Origin: Acinetobacter rathckeae
GTDB taxonomy: Bacteria; Pseudomonadota; Gammaproteobacteria; Pseudomonadales; Moraxellaceae
Reading direction: 5' to 3'
DNA length: 64,000 bases
Assembly (NCBI RefSeq): GCF_015627125.1
Contig: NZ_VTDO01000001.1
Location: 558,001 to 622,000, forward strand
Part shown: one piece after another, positions 35,419 through 45,510 of the stretch
How the letters are laid out: each line of letters begins with the position of its first letter
Numbering within the stretch: the first letter of the stretch is position 1
The notes under the pieces: model-generated
Database searches by the model: none
What the model was told of the DNA's origin: nothing
What the model saw: only the letters and a program-made list of their open reading frames with translations
Made by a program: the position numbers and the translations under genes

Positions 35419-36342
35419 TTATTCATCTGGATAAGCGACTTTTTTAAGTGCTTTAATGTTGGCATCAGGTGAACACAAAGAAATAAAGTCGTATCCATAG
35501 CCACGAAGTAAGTGCCCTTTACGCACAGCAATCCACGTGGTGTTGATATCAAAGAGTGCTGTTTTTACTTGCGATAGGTGTATGTCACGCTCTTCATCAT
35601 AAGCAATACTATTAATAATACCAATGCCCATGCCGAGTTCAACATAGGTTTTAATCACATCAGTGTCGAGGGCTGACATCACAATATCTGCATCTAAGTG
35701 TGCATCGACAAATGCTTGGTTGATTTTAGCTCGACCCGTAAAACCTTCATGGTAGGTGACAATCGGGTATTGTGCTAAATCTTCGAGTGTAATGTGATCA
35801 AGCTTTGTTAAAGGGTGATCTTTAGGGGTAATAATACTGTGTTGCCATGTGTAATATGGAATACCCGCAAGGTTGTCTTCAGTTGTGAGTGACTCGGTCG
35901 CAATACCAATATCTGCTTGGCCTTGTAGCAACATTTCTACAATTTCAGCAGGACTGGCTTGTTGTAAAACCAAGTGTACTTTAGGAAACTGCTTTTTAAA
36001 TAAGTTGACAATAGGTGGCAAAATATAGCGTGCTTGCGTGTGTGTCGTTGCAATCGTGAGTGTGCCTTCATCAATTTTATTGAATTCATCGGCAAGTCGT
36101 TTAATGTTGTCTGCATCAATCAGCATACGCTCAACGACAGAAAGTAGAGCTTGTCCTGGCTCTGTAAGCCCAAGTATTCTTTTACCTTTACGAATAAATA
36201 GCTGTACACCAAGCTCATCTTCTAAGTCTTTAATGTGTTTACTTACGCCAGACTGCGAGGTAAATAGCGCTGCAGATGCCTCGGTCAAATTAAAATTTTG
36301 TCTGACCGTTTCACGAATAATACGTAACTGTTGAAAATTCAT
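35419..36342 (-). CDS. cysB: LysR-type regulator CysB
   Basis: Activator of sulfur assimilation genes that responds to O-acetylserine or N-acetylserine. The 307-residue product opens with the winged helix FQQLRIIRETVRQNFNLTEASAALFTSQSGVSKHIKDLE, characteristic of CysB/Cbl, and the effector domain shows TIATTHTQARYILPPIV and GIATESLTTEDNLAGIPYY. It follows cysA by 18 bases, so it is part of the sulfate uptake operon; such linkage is known in pseudomonads and relatives. Distinguishing CysB from the paralogue Cbl by eye is not fully safe, though position favours CysB. Confidence 0.88.
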   Translation of the reverse strand: MNFQQLRIIRETVRQNFNLTEASAALFTSQSGVSKHIKDLEDELGVQLFIRKGKRILGLTEPGQALLSVVERMLIDADNIKRLADEFNKIDEGTLTIATTHTQARYILPPIVNLFKKQFPKVHLVLQQASPAEIVEMLLQGQADIGIATESLTTEDNLAGIPYYTWQHSIITPKDHPLTKLDHITLEDLAQYPIVTYHEGFTGRAKINQAFVDAHLDADIVMSALDTDVIKTYVELGMGIGIINSIAYDEERDIHLSQVKTALFDINTTWIAVRKGHLLRGYGYDFISLCSPDANIKALKKVAYPDE

Positions 36343-36360
36343 GGTGTTGTACTCTTATTG

Positions 36361-37425
36361 TTAGGTCACAGATGATGACTTGGTTTCAAACAGATGTAAA
36401 TGCTTTGCAGTAATCCAAACCGTTTGGCCTGCACTGAGTGCTTGAGCATTGGCTTCTTCTGCCGATACAAAAATTTCAATGTGGTTGTTATTGCGATCTT
36501 CTAGTTCAGCCACAATTTTTCCTGCCACCCAAACATAACGTAAAAAAGTTGCTTCAATGGCATGATCTAAAGCAATGGTATGAATAAGCAGTTCATGTGG
36601 TCGAGCAAATGCAGTGACCGTGCTATTTTCATGGCTTGATGTTAATTGTAAGCTATCATTTCCGATGTGCAACACATTATTTTGTGCAGTACCTTCAAAG
36701 CGATTGGCCTGGCCAAGGAAGTCAAATACAAACGGGGTTTGCGGTTGTTGATAGACTTCACGTGGTGAACCAATTTGTTCAATATTGCCTTTATTCATGA
36801 CCACAATTTTGTCTGCGACTTCTAATGCTTCTTCTTGGTCATGGGTCACAAAAATAGAGGTGATATGTAGCTCGTCATGTAAATGGCGTAACCAACGTCT
36901 CAGTTCCTTACGTACTTTGGCATCAAGTGCCCCAAAAGGTTCATCTAGTAATAGAACACGTGGCTCTACCGCTAACGCACGAGCAAGTGCAATACGCTGA
37001 CGTTGTCCACCTGAGAGCTGTGAAGGGTAGCGATCAGATAAAAAGTCGAGTTGAACGAGTTCTAGCAGTTGGTGAACACGTTGTTTAATTTCTGCATCTG
37101 ATGGGCGTGTCGATTTTGGGCGTACACGCAGGCCAAAAGCAACGTTTTCAAAGACTGTCATGTGTCTGAAAAGTGCATAGTGTTGGAATACAAAGCCAAC
37201 TTGACGTTCTCGGACATGCGTTTTGGTGGCATCTGAGCCTTCAAGAATAATTTGTCCTGAATCGGCTTGTTCTAGCCCTGCAATAATTCGTAGTAAAGTG
37301 GTTTTACCACAGCCTGATGGGCCGAGTAGTGCCACGAGTTGGCCTTCTGGGAAATCTAAGCTAATATTGTTGAGAGCGTGAAAACTACCAAAATTCTTTT
37401 CGATATTTTTAACTTGAATACTCAT
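36361..37425 (-). CDS. cysA: Sulfate/thiosulfate ABC transporter ATP-binding protein CysA
   Basis: ATPase subunit of the sulfate importer. The 354-residue product has Walker [11 protein letters not shown], the signature [17 protein letters not shown], Walker [13 protein letters not shown], the switch His region [14 protein letters not shown], and a C-terminal regulatory (TOBE) domain. Text such as [25 protein letters not shown] is characteristic of CysA. It is 12 bases after cysW and 18 bases before cysB in a tight operon. Confidence 0.95.
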   Translation of the reverse strand: MSIQVKNIEKNFGSFHALNNISLDFPEGQLVALLGPSGCGKTTLLRIIAGLEQADSGQIILEGSDATKTHVRERQVGFVFQHYALFRHMTVFENVAFGLRVRPKSTRPSDAEIKQRVHQLLELVQLDFLSDRYPSQLSGGQRQRIALARALAVEPRVLLLDEPFGALDAKVRKELRRWLRHLHDELHITSIFVTHDQEEALEVADKIVVMNKGNIEQIGSPREVYQQPQTPFVFDFLGQANRFEGTAQNNVLHIGNDSLQLTSSHENSTVTAFARPHELLIHTIALDHAIEATFLRYVWVAGKIVAELEDRNNNHIEIFVSAEEANAQALSAGQTVWITAKHLHLFETKSSSVT

Positions 37426-37437
37426 TTTACATGCTCC

Positions 37438-38310
37438 CTATGTGTTGCTTGAATTGTTTTTTTCTTGGCTAACTTCGACCCATGTTTTAATAATAAGGGT
37501 AAGTATGGCTAAGAATGCGAGTAGTGATGCCACAGCGAAAGCGGCACTGTAGCTGTAGTCGTTGTATAAAATTTCTACGTGTAACGGTAGGGTGTTGGTT
37601 TCGCCACGGATATGACCCGAAACCACAGACACGGCACCGAACTCACCCATTGCACGGGCATTACATAAAATGACGCCGTAGAGCAAGCCCCATTTAATAT
37701 TGGGTAGTGTGATTTTCCAGAAAGTTGTCCAACCCGATGCACCAAGTAAAATTGCGGCTTCTTCTTCCTCATTGCCTTGAGCTTGCATGAGCGGAATGAG
37801 CTCACGTGCTACAAAAGGCACAGTAATAAAAATGGTGGCTAAGACAATTGCAGGAACAGAGTACAGCACTTGAATATTATAGGTTTGTAGCCAACTACCT
37901 AACCAACCTTGAGTACCAAACATGAGTACTAACATGAGTCCTGCAATCACAGGAGAGACTGAAAAAGGTGTATCTATTAGCGTCGTCAGTAATGTTTTGC
38001 CTTTGAAGTTGAACTTGGCTACAGCCCATGCTGCAGCTACACCAAAAATAACATTTAAAGGAACGGCAATGGCTGCAGTCAGTAGTGTGAGTTTAACCGC
38101 AGAAAGTGTATCTGGTTCAACTAGAGCATTGAAGTAAACCTCAATGCCTTGTCTAAATGCTTCAACAAAGACTAAAACCAATGGCAAAATAAGCAAACCA
38201 AGAAAAACGATTAAACTCATGCTGAGTAAGATATTACGTACCCATGCTGGCTCACGTGTGGCATCTTTGCTTTGTAGTTGTTTGGCAAGATTTTGGTTAG
38301 AGCCACTCAT
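37438..38310 (-). CDS. cysW: Sulfate ABC transporter permease CysW
   Basis: Second permease of the sulfate importer, about six transmembrane helices, with the cytoplasmic EAA loop (EEEEAAILLGASGWTTFWKITLPNIKW) that docks onto CysA, and the CysW text YSVPAIVLATIFITVPFVARELIPLMQ. The ATG at 38310 shares one base with the cysT stop (TAATG) and has GGGAGA upstream; the frame is open 11 codons further but that would overlap cysT for no reason. The product is 290 residues. Confidence 0.95.
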   Translation of the reverse strand: MSGSNQNLAKQLQSKDATREPAWVRNILLSMSLIVFLGLLILPLVLVFVEAFRQGIEVYFNALVEPDTLSAVKLTLLTAAIAVPLNVIFGVAAAWAVAKFNFKGKTLLTTLIDTPFSVSPVIAGLMLVLMFGTQGWLGSWLQTYNIQVLYSVPAIVLATIFITVPFVARELIPLMQAQGNEEEEAAILLGASGWTTFWKITLPNIKWGLLYGVILCNARAMGEFGAVSVVSGHIRGETNTLPLHVEILYNDYSYSAAFAVASLLAFLAILTLIIKTWVEVSQEKNNSSNT

Positions 38311-39140
38311 TAGACATTTCTCCCTGTACGGCGTGTTGCCCAAGATTGGAAAATATTAATCAGCAACAAAATGCTAAAAGACAAAATGAGCATAATGACT
38401 GCAATGGTTGTTGCCCCTGCATAGTCATATTCTTCAAGCCGTGAAACAATCATCAGCGGTGCAATTTCAGTTTTATAAGGTTGGTTACCTGCAATAAAAA
38501 TAACAGAGCCATATTCACCTACACCACGTGCAAAAGCGAGGGCGAACCCCGTAATGAGTGGTGGTAAAATAGTTGGAAAAATCACACGCCTAAAGGTTTG
38601 CCAACGTGTTGCACCGAGTGCCGAGGCAGCTTCTTCTAGTTCAGTTTCTAAGTCACTCAGCACAGGTTGAACTGTACGTACCACAAAAGGAATGCCAATA
38701 AAAATAAGTGCTAAGGTAATACCTGTAGAGGTATAAGCCACTTTAATACCCAAAGGTTCTAGGTATTGACCAACCCAACCTGTAGAAGCATATAGTGATG
38801 TAAGTGCAATCCCTGCGACTGCTGTTGGTAGTGCAAAAGGTAAGTCAATCAGCGCATCAATAATACGCTTGCCAGGAAAGGTATATCTGACTAAGCACCA
38901 TGCTAACAGTAAGCCTAAAAAAACATTAATCAAAGCCGCAACAAAAGCCGTTGTAAAACTCAGCTGTAAAGCTTTTAGTATGCGTGTGTCTTGAATAATG
39001 TCTAGCAATCCGCTCCAGCCAATGCCGAATGATTTAATGAATACTGCTGACAAAGGTAAAAATACAATAATGGATAAATATAAGATTGTATAACCTAAAG
39101 ATAAACCAAAACCTGGTAAAACAGCTTTGTTGTTACGCAT
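38310..39140 (-). CDS. cysT: Sulfate ABC transporter permease CysT (CysU)
   Basis: First permease of the sulfate importer. The 276-residue product has about six transmembrane helices, the characteristic [16 protein letters not shown], and the EAA loop [31 protein letters not shown]. It couples directly to cysW by a one-base overlap. The alpha/beta hydrolase gene ends 30 bases upstream, so all of sbp, hydrolase, cysT, cysW, cysA and cysB can be read as one unit. Confidence 0.95.
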   Translation of the reverse strand: MRNNKAVLPGFGLSLGYTILYLSIIVFLPLSAVFIKSFGIGWSGLLDIIQDTRILKALQLSFTTAFVAALINVFLGLLLAWCLVRYTFPGKRIIDALIDLPFALPTAVAGIALTSLYASTGWVGQYLEPLGIKVAYTSTGITLALIFIGIPFVVRTVQPVLSDLETELEEAASALGATRWQTFRRVIFPTILPPLITGFALAFARGVGEYGSVIFIAGNQPYKTEIAPLMIVSRLEEYDYAGATTIAVIMLILSFSILLLINIFQSWATRRTGRNV

Positions 39141-39170
39141 GATGATCTCTCAAATAGCAGTCTATTGTTT

Positions 39171-39800
39171 TCATATAGACTGCACTAAAACATGATTCTT
39201 ATGGCTTCCTACCAATGCATAGTGTGCATAATCTCGTATGTTTTGTTTTTGCATTGCAACGAGATGTGGTAGTAATTGAGGAAAAGCCCCAAACCCTGAT
39301 TCGATATTAATGTGTCCAACTTTTCCTAAATTAACATAAGGGACTTGCCATTGTTTAGCAAAATATTTTGCATCTTCAAAGTTCAGCCAAGGATCATTTT
39401 CGCTAATGAACATCACTGTAGGTACATTAATGTGTAGTGATTTAAAGTATTCGAGAAAATGATCATGTCCTTGTGTTGCAAAGCCTTGTTGTGAAAAGCG
39501 TATTGGGTTTGCTGGGGCAACTAAAATGAGTTTTTCAATACGGGCTTGTAAATGTGGGTGTTTAGCCAAGGCTGCAATACTGGTTAAACAGCCAAAACTA
39601 TGGGCAATAATTTGTAGTTTTTGCCCTTTGGTTGTAGCAATGGTTTTGAGCCATTGCTGAACCCACTGTTCTAAGATTGGCTCATGCCACTGTTGCATGA
39701 CACGTTGAGTATTAGGAAGGCGTTGCTCTAGCCATGTCTGCCAGTGCTCTTCACCACTACCACCCACACCAGGAACAATAATATTGCATAGTTGTGTCAT
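39171..39800 (-). CDS. Alpha/beta hydrolase of the RBBP9/YdeN family
   Basis: Small serine hydrolase of 209 residues. It shows the N-terminal IIVPGVGGSGEEHWQTWLE, the nucleophile elbow IIAHSFGCLTS (Ser), an acid in FISENDPWLNFEDA, and the catalytic His in VGHINIESGFG. The ATG at 39800 has AGGAG eight bases upstream; the open frame extends 45 codons into the sbp gene and should not be used. Its role is unknown, but it stands between sbp and cysT, inside the sulfate operon, so a link to sulfur compounds (for example hydrolysis of an ester or thioester) is a reasonable inference only. Confidence 0.85.
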   Translation of the reverse strand: MTQLCNIIVPGVGGSGEEHWQTWLEQRLPNTQRVMQQWHEPILEQWVQQWLKTIATTKGQKLQIIAHSFGCLTSIAALAKHPHLQARIEKLILVAPANPIRFSQQGFATQGHDHFLEYFKSLHINVPTVMFISENDPWLNFEDAKYFAKQWQVPYVNLGKVGHINIESGFGAFPQLLPHLVAMQKQNIRDYAHYALVGSHKNHVLVQSI

Positions 39801-39834
39801 ATCATTACTCCTGTTTGGTATAGAAATACTGTAT

Positions 39835-40848
39835 TTATTTGCTTTGTGCATTGGCTTTGATGATTTGGTCAAAAATACCATCATTTTCAAAGTGCGTTTT
39901 TTGTACTTTCTGCCAGCCACCAAATTCTTGGTCAATGGTTACCAGTTTAAGTGGTTTAAATACATTACTATATTGTTTTAACACTGTTGGGTTACGAGGG
40001 CGATAAAAGTTTTTCGCAATAATATCTTGTGCCCATGGTGAATATAAAAAGTTAACATAACCTTGGGCCACTAAAGCATTGCCATCTTTTTTGACATTTG
40101 CATCGACTACGGCTACAGGTGGTTCAGCCAAAATAGATAAAGATGGGGTGATAATTTCAAACTTGCCCGGTTGCTCACGTGTGGCAAGGTATGCTTCGTT
40201 TTCCCATGCAATGAGTACGTCACCAATGCCACGTTCTGCAAATGTTGTGGTTGCACCACGAGCACCAGAGTCTAAAACTTTTGTATTTTTATAGATTTTA
40301 CTGACAAAGGCTTGTGCTGTTTGGTCGTTGCCTTTAGGTTGATGCTTCGCCCAAGCCCATGCAGCTAAGTAATTCCAACGTGCACCACCAGATGTTTTTG
40401 GATTGGGCGTAATAATAGCAACGTCTGGACGCACTAAGTCATTCCAATCTTTAATGTGTTTAGGATTTCCTTTACGCACTAAAAATACGATGGTTGATGT
40501 ATATGGTGATGAGTTTTGTGGTAGACGAGACTGCCAGTTGAGTGGCAGTTTACCCGTTTTTTCTGCAATGGCATCAATATCTGCAGCCAAAGCTAAAGTC
40601 ACTACATCTGCATTTAAGCCATCAATGACTGCACGGGCTTGTTTACCTGAGCCACCATGTGATTGCTTGAAGTTAATCTCTTCGCCAGTACGTTGTTTCC
40701 AATACTGCCCGTACGCTTGATTGACTTCTGTATATAGCTCACGGGTAGGGTCATAAGACACATTCAAGAAGTCTTTTGCGGCCATGCTATATGTTGAAGC
40801 ACTTACTAAAGTTGCAACAACAGCAATTTTAATCTTCTGAAATGACAT
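39835..40848 (-). CDS. sbp: Periplasmic sulfate-binding protein
   Basis: Substrate-binding component for sulfate or thiosulfate import. The 337-residue product has a signal peptide ([23 protein letters not shown]) and the family text [73 protein letters not shown] and [14 protein letters not shown] end. It is the first gene of the sulfate operon. The 115 bases upstream are very AT-rich and may hold CysB sites, but none is clear enough to list. Sbp versus CysP cannot be separated by eye. Confidence 0.93.
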   Translation of the reverse strand: MSFQKIKIAVVATLVSASTYSMAAKDFLNVSYDPTRELYTEVNQAYGQYWKQRTGEEINFKQSHGGSGKQARAVIDGLNADVVTLALAADIDAIAEKTGKLPLNWQSRLPQNSSPYTSTIVFLVRKGNPKHIKDWNDLVRPDVAIITPNPKTSGGARWNYLAAWAWAKHQPKGNDQTAQAFVSKIYKNTKVLDSGARGATTTFAERGIGDVLIAWENEAYLATREQPGKFEIITPSLSILAEPPVAVVDANVKKDGNALVAQGYVNFLYSPWAQDIIAKNFYRPRNPTVLKQYSNVFKPLKLVTIDQEFGGWQKVQKTHFENDGIFDQIIKANAQSK

Positions 40849-40963
40849 AATCTTATTTCCCTGTAGCTAAGTCTGGCGAGGTGAAAAACAAGAATACTCA
40901 TAATTAATCAGCATAAAAAATAATAAAAAATCATGTTTATATGAATTAAATGAATAATTGATT

Positions 40964-41962
40964 TCAAGAGTGTTGTTGATCGGTATTTTGCTCAGGTTGT
41001 TCTGCAAATCGACTGGCCAAAATACCGCAAGTAATCAGTTGGATTTGGTGAAATAACATGAGTGGTAAGATAATGAGACCAAAGGCATGGCCTGCAAATA
41101 AAATCTTGGCCATAGGTACACCACTGGCGAGTGTTTTTTTAGAGCCACAAAATAATATAGTGATTTGATCTGCACGATTAAAGCCAAGTTTTTTGCTTGA
41201 AAAGTGGATTAAAAGCATTGCAATGAATAGCAGTGCAATACACACAACAACCAATAAAATCAGTTGCTCTGCAGAAACTTGATGCCAAACGCCTTCAATG
41301 ACCGCTTCACTAAAAGCAGCATATACCACCATTAATATTGAGCCTTGATCAACCATTTTAATTCTTGCAGGTTGCCGTTGTAACATTGGGCGTATTTTTT
41401 TACTCAAGATTTGACCTAATACAAAAGGAACAAACAATAGACCAATAATATTAAGCACAGCACTGAGAGAAAAAGAGGAATGAGTTGAAGAGCCCGTCAC
41501 TAAAAATAATCCAACCAAACACGGCGTAATAAACATACCTAAAATATTTGATGCTGATGCACTACATAACGCGGCAGGCACATTGCCACGTGCAATAGAA
41601 GTAAATGCAATTGAAGACTGCACTGTAGATGGCAGTAGACATAAATAGAGTATGCCCAAATACAGCTGATGACCTAATAGGGGCTCAAGCACGGGTTTTA
41701 AAGCCAGCCCGATGATTGGAAATAAAATAAAAGTGGCGGCGAAAATGGTGAGGTGTAGTCGCCAATGGGTGATGCCTGCATAGATGGCTTCACGAGAAAG
41801 CTTTGCGCCGTGTAAAAAAAATAACAATGCAATCGCACAGTTAGTGAGGGTGTTAAATATAGTTGCTGCTTGACCATGTATGGGGAGTATGGTTGCAAGA
41901 ATGAGCATGCCGACAATCATGCAACTAAAGCGGTCTGGCAGGTATTTCATCATTTGTAACAT
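40964..41962 (-). CDS. SBF-like (bile acid:sodium symporter, YfeH-type) transporter
   Basis: Integral membrane protein of 332 residues with about ten hydrophobic helices. It contains the family texts NCAIALLFFLHGAKLSREAI, LPSTVQSSIAFTSIARGN, ASNILGMFITPCLVG and LFCGSKKTLASGVPMAKIL, typical of the SBF-like/YfeH branch of the bile acid:sodium symporter superfamily. The transported compound is unknown. It is on the same strand as sbp, 115 bases upstream, but a separate promoter for sbp is likely. An imperfect 12-base inverted repeat (41965-41976 with 42006-42017) directly precedes its start codon. Confidence 0.82.
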   Translation of the reverse strand: MLQMMKYLPDRFSCMIVGMLILATILPIHGQAATIFNTLTNCAIALLFFLHGAKLSREAIYAGITHWRLHLTIFAATFILFPIIGLALKPVLEPLLGHQLYLGILYLCLLPSTVQSSIAFTSIARGNVPAALCSASASNILGMFITPCLVGLFLVTGSSTHSSFSLSAVLNIIGLLFVPFVLGQILSKKIRPMLQRQPARIKMVDQGSILMVVYAAFSEAVIEGVWHQVSAEQLILLVVVCIALLFIAMLLIHFSSKKLGFNRADQITILFCGSKKTLASGVPMAKILFAGHAFGLIILPLMLFHQIQLITCGILASRFAEQPEQNTDQQHS

Positions 41963-42060
41963 TTCCCTAGACTAGAAGTGAGATTCTTTTATACGGCTTC
42001 GATTGTCTAGTCAAGGGATTAAAAGAATATTAAACAAGATTCTGTAATGGTTGAGCTGAT

Positions 42061-42891
42061 TTAGTCAATTAAACCATTGGCATCATAAAATGGATGGGTT
42101 GGCCCATAATTGCCTATATTTAGGTAGTGGGTGGTAAACCCTTGTTCGGCATGCCAACGGTGTAATAACATCCCTGCAGGTTCTAAACTAAAATGTGCAG
42201 GGGCATTGACATTAAAGTCTGCTGCGACTTGGTGTGATGTACCAGGGGCACTACACACAGTGATGCCTGCAAGTGTTGTGGTAATGAAACGGTGTAAATG
42301 CCCACACAAAACACGTTGTACTTGCGGGTGTTTTTTGAGTGTGCTTTCTAGACGTTCGATGCCACGTAAGTTTTGTGCATCCATATGACCAATTCCACTG
42401 ATAAATGGGTGATGGTGCAACATGACAACCGTAGGTTTTTGTGGGTGTTGAGATAAAGCGTGATCCAACCACTGTTGTCTTTTTTCACAAAACTCACCCC
42501 ACGGTTTTTCAGGGGCAGTTGAATCTAAGCCAATGATGTGTAGGGGGGAGTCATTGAGAGACCAATGAAAAAACTCACTTTCAGCAGGAAGCCAAGGCTG
42601 GTTTTGACATGCAGTACGAAGGTTGTGACGATCGTCATGGTTACCTGCAATCGCGACCCACGGTAGTTTGAGTGATGCAATGGCTTCTGAAAAAGTTTGG
42701 TATTCATCGCTACGGCCAAAGTCAGTTAAGTCACCTGTAATTGCGACCAAGTCGGGTTGAGGTGACAGCTGATTTAAATAAGCAATACAGTTTTTAAAGG
42801 CCTGCAACGTATCTACTTTTTTATACGAAAGCTTACCGTGTGCTTTGATATGTAAATCGCTAATTTGTGCGATAACAAATTGGTCTTTCAA
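42061..42891 (-). CDS. GpdQ-like phosphodiesterase (calcineurin-type)
   Basis: Binuclear metallophosphoesterase of 276 residues. All metal motifs are visible in order: ISDLHIKAHG (Asp, His), ITGDLTDFG (Asp), IAGNHDDR (Asn, His), MLHHHPF (His) and LCGHLHRF (His x His). Similarity along the whole chain to the glycerophosphodiesterase GpdQ, including the C-terminal NYGPTHPFYDANG text, is stronger than to CpdA/Icc cAMP phosphodiesterase, though both share the fold. It is the last gene of the LacI-controlled ABC operon, 11 bases after the ATPase. Together they suggest import and intracellular hydrolysis of a phosphodiester such as a glycerophosphodiester; this substrate is inferred. Confidence 0.8.
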   Translation of the reverse strand: MKDQFVIAQISDLHIKAHGKLSYKKVDTLQAFKNCIAYLNQLSPQPDLVAITGDLTDFGRSDEYQTFSEAIASLKLPWVAIAGNHDDRHNLRTACQNQPWLPAESEFFHWSLNDSPLHIIGLDSTAPEKPWGEFCEKRQQWLDHALSQHPQKPTVVMLHHHPFISGIGHMDAQNLRGIERLESTLKKHPQVQRVLCGHLHRFITTTLAGITVCSAPGTSHQVAADFNVNAPAHFSLEPAGMLLHRWHAEQGFTTHYLNIGNYGPTHPFYDANGLID

Positions 42892-42902
42892 AATATACGT
42901 TC

Positions 42903-43877
42903 CTAAGTTGCGTGAAATAGTCGTTCAGGGGAGATGTGTAAACTGACGTGTTGCCCTACATGCCATTGCTCATGCGGTGAGCAAGTGACGGTTAATGTTT
43001 GGTTATTTTGATCTGTCACAATCAGTTTTTGTGTTTGCCCTAAAAAGGTAATTTGGCTGACTTGACCATGACTAAAAGCAGACGTTTGTTGATTGAGTAA
43101 AATATCTTCTGGTCGGCAAAAGAGTGTTTTATCATTGATTCTGATATGGTTTGTGCTACCGACAAAGTGTGCAACAAATGCCGTTTCAGGGTGTTGGTAA
43201 ATGTCTTTGGCTGTGCCAATTTGCTCAATTTCACCATGTTGCATGACCGCAATACGGTCGCCTAGGGCCATCGCTTCTTGTTGGTCATGGGTGACATAAA
43301 TGGCAGTAATCCCTAAACCTTTGAGTAGTTTTTTGATGTCTTCACGTAGTTTGTCTTTGAGTTTGACATCCAGTGCAGCCAAAGGCTCATCAAAAAGTAA
43401 TATTTTTGGTCGGGCAGCTAAAGCACGTGCTAAAGATACACGCTGTTTTTGACCACCTGAGAGTGTATTAATGTTACGGTCATGGTAGCCTGCTAAATCG
43501 ACCATCGCGAGCATTTCTTCTACACGTGCTTTGATCTCATCGGCAGGCAGTTTTTGTATTTTAAGTGCGTACGCTACATTTTGACCAACAGTGAAGTTTG
43601 GAAAAAGTGCATAGTGTTGAAAAACCATGCCTACATGACGTTTTTCAATCGGAAGATGTGTGACATCTTGGTCGTTGAAAAAGATTTTTCCGCCGTGGTC
43701 AGGTTGCTCTAAACCACTAATAAGGCGTAGTGTTGTGGTTTTACCACAGCCCGATGGCCCAAGTAGTACCAGTGTTTCCCCCTGATAAATCTCTAAGTCG
43801 AGTGGTTTAAGCACTTGGTTGTTGGGGTGGAAAGTTCTAGCACACTGCTGTAAATGAATATGGGTAGTTTGATTCAT
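42903..43877 (-). CDS. ABC importer ATP-binding protein (Pot/Phn type)
   Basis: ATPase of 324 residues with Walker [12 protein letters not shown], signature TLSGGQKQRVSLARALA, Walker B ILLFDEPLAALD, VTHDQQEAMALGD, and a C-terminal TOBE domain. It resembles PotA/FbpC/PhnT-type import ATPases that pair with two permeases. Its ATG overlaps the preceding permease stop by four bases (ATGA), indicating strict translational coupling. Databases often name such operons 2-aminoethylphosphonate transporters, but the linked GpdQ-like enzyme argues for a phosphodiester. Confidence 0.88.
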   Translation of the reverse strand: MNQTTHIHLQQCARTFHPNNQVLKPLDLEIYQGETLVLLGPSGCGKTTTLRLISGLEQPDHGGKIFFNDQDVTHLPIEKRHVGMVFQHYALFPNFTVGQNVAYALKIQKLPADEIKARVEEMLAMVDLAGYHDRNINTLSGGQKQRVSLARALAARPKILLFDEPLAALDVKLKDKLREDIKKLLKGLGITAIYVTHDQQEAMALGDRIAVMQHGEIEQIGTAKDIYQHPETAFVAHFVGSTNHIRINDKTLFCRPEDILLNQQTSAFSHGQVSQITFLGQTQKLIVTDQNNQTLTVTCSPHEQWHVGQHVSLHISPERLFHAT

Positions 43878-44674
43878 ATTTTTTTCTCGCTTGAAGGGCT
43901 AACCAAGTGACGAATAAAGTGTAAAGTCAGTAACAGCGGAATAATCATGACAAAAAAGAGTGTGGTATATGCAGAGCCGACCTCTAAACGCATAGATGCA
44001 TAGCTGTCTGCGAGGCCTACAGGTAGGGTTTTTGTCATGGGAGTGTGTAGCATCCAGGTAATATTGAATTCACCAATAGATAGCGTGATGACAGTAAATG
44101 CCCCTGCAAGTATGCCCGTAACGCAATTTGGAATAATCACATTAAAAAAGCGTTGTAGAGGTGTTGCTCCTAAACTTGCGGCCGCTTCATCGAGCGTGTG
44201 CAGGTGGGAAGATTTCATGACTACTAAAATTGAACGCACCATAAATGGCAGTGTAAAAAGTACATGGCCAACTAAAATAAATGCCCAACTTTCGCGAAAC
44301 TCTCTGAAACTTCCATAAACTAAGAGCAAGCCAAGTGCGGTTGCCATGCCCGGAATAGCCACAGGGAGCATGAGGCACTCTTCAATATATGTAGCAGTTT
44401 TTGATGGGCTTTTAAGAAGTGCCCATGCCGTGGGTAGACCTAAAGCAACCGTTATACATAAACAACACAAAGCAATAAACAGTGACAGCCAAAAGGTGTT
44501 GGCATACATGGCCCAAACTTCTTGAATCCAACGTAAGGTAAAACCACTTTTGATACCAATAAAATAGTTTTCTGTGAAACTTGCCAGAATAGACATGGCA
44601 ATGGGTACAAGTAAAAAGAGGCAGACGCAAAGGGTTAGGCTAAGCTGTAATGCAAAGATAAAATGTCGATTCAT
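43874..44674 (-). CDS. ABC importer permease 2
   Basis: Inner-membrane permease of 266 residues with about six transmembrane helices and the EAA loop TLDEAAASLGATPLQRFFNVIIPNCVTGILAG. The ATG at 44674 gives an ATGA overlap with the preceding permease; upstream extension to 44734 would lie inside that gene. The family is binding-protein-dependent transport permease (PotC/PhnV-like). Confidence 0.9.
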   Translation of the reverse strand: MNRHFIFALQLSLTLCVCLFLLVPIAMSILASFTENYFIGIKSGFTLRWIQEVWAMYANTFWLSLFIALCCLCITVALGLPTAWALLKSPSKTATYIEECLMLPVAIPGMATALGLLLVYGSFREFRESWAFILVGHVLFTLPFMVRSILVVMKSSHLHTLDEAAASLGATPLQRFFNVIIPNCVTGILAGAFTVITLSIGEFNITWMLHTPMTKTLPVGLADSYASMRLEVGSAYTTLFFVMIIPLLLTLHFIRHLVSPSSEKKI

Positions 44675-45510
44675 GTTAGGCTCCCAGTTGAGTTGCCTGT
44701 GAGTTTTCGTGTCAGAATGAGCGTTAGCCAGCAAATGAGTCCCATCAGTACAGACAACGCTGCTGAAACAGTAAAGTTGGCATAGTTGGTAAACTCACCA
44801 TAAATGGTCAGTGGTAATACATTGAGATCTGTTCCTAAAGTAAAAGCAGTACCAAATGCACCAATACTGGTTGCAAAACAAATGGCCATGCTTGAGACAA
44901 TAGCAGGAGAAAGGCTTGGAATAATCACGTCTTTAATCACACGCCAACGACTTGCACCAAGTGAGCGTGCGGCTTCTTCGAGTTGAATATCTATTTTTTC
45001 ACAGGCAGCCACTAAGGTCATAATCACACGTGGAATAGAAAAGTAGAGGTAACCCAAAAATAGTCCAATAAGACTATAAGCAAAAATAATTTTACCCATG
45101 CCTAAGCTTTGGCCAAGTTGTGCAAATACCCCCTGACGACCACCAAGCATAATGATAAAAAAACCGACCACTGCACCGGGAAAAGCAATTGGAAAAGTGA
45201 GTAAGGTGAGTAATAGTTTTTTACCCATAAAATGCTGTCTTGCTACAAAATAGGCAATAGTGGTTGAAATAAGGACAGCAATCATTGCAACTAAGGCAGA
45301 AATCACAAATGTGGTGATAAAACTAGATAAATAATGTGGTTGGCTAATTACAGACCAATACGCCATTTTGTGGTTAGATTGGTCGGGAAGGGTACCTAAA
45401 ACCACAAGGTACCCAAAAGGAATAAGCCAAAATGCACAAAACGCAATCATGGTGGGTATAAGTAACCATACTGTTTTTGGCCAAATTGTTTGCTTAGACC
45501 TCAATTTCAT
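44671..45510 (-). CDS. ABC importer permease 1
   Basis: Inner-membrane permease of 279 residues with about six transmembrane helices and the EAA loop QLEEAARSLGASRWRVIKDVIIPSLSPAIVSS. It is PotB/PhnU-like. It overlaps the solute-binding protein stop by one base (TAATG) and the next permease by four bases. The N-terminus is basic (MKLRSKQTIWPKT), consistent with a cytoplasmic start. Confidence 0.9.
   Translation of the reverse strand: MKLRSKQTIWPKTVWLLIPTMIAFCAFWLIPFGYLVVLGTLPDQSNHKMAYWSVISQPHYLSSFITTFVISALVAMIAVLISTTIAYFVARQHFMGKKLLLTLLTFPIAFPGAVVGFFIIMLGGRQGVFAQLGQSLGMGKIIFAYSLIGLFLGYLYFSIPRVIMTLVAACEKIDIQLEEAARSLGASRWRVIKDVIIPSLSPAIVSSMAICFATSIGAFGTAFTLGTDLNVLPLTIYGEFTNYANFTVSAALSVLMGLICWLTLILTRKLTGNSTGSLT

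Noticed and set aside
42061..42891. Calling the phosphodiesterase CpdA (cAMP phosphodiesterase) as a partner of the adenylate cyclase
   Set aside because: It shares the fold, but its C-terminal text matches GpdQ better and it belongs to an import operon 17 kb from the cyclase.
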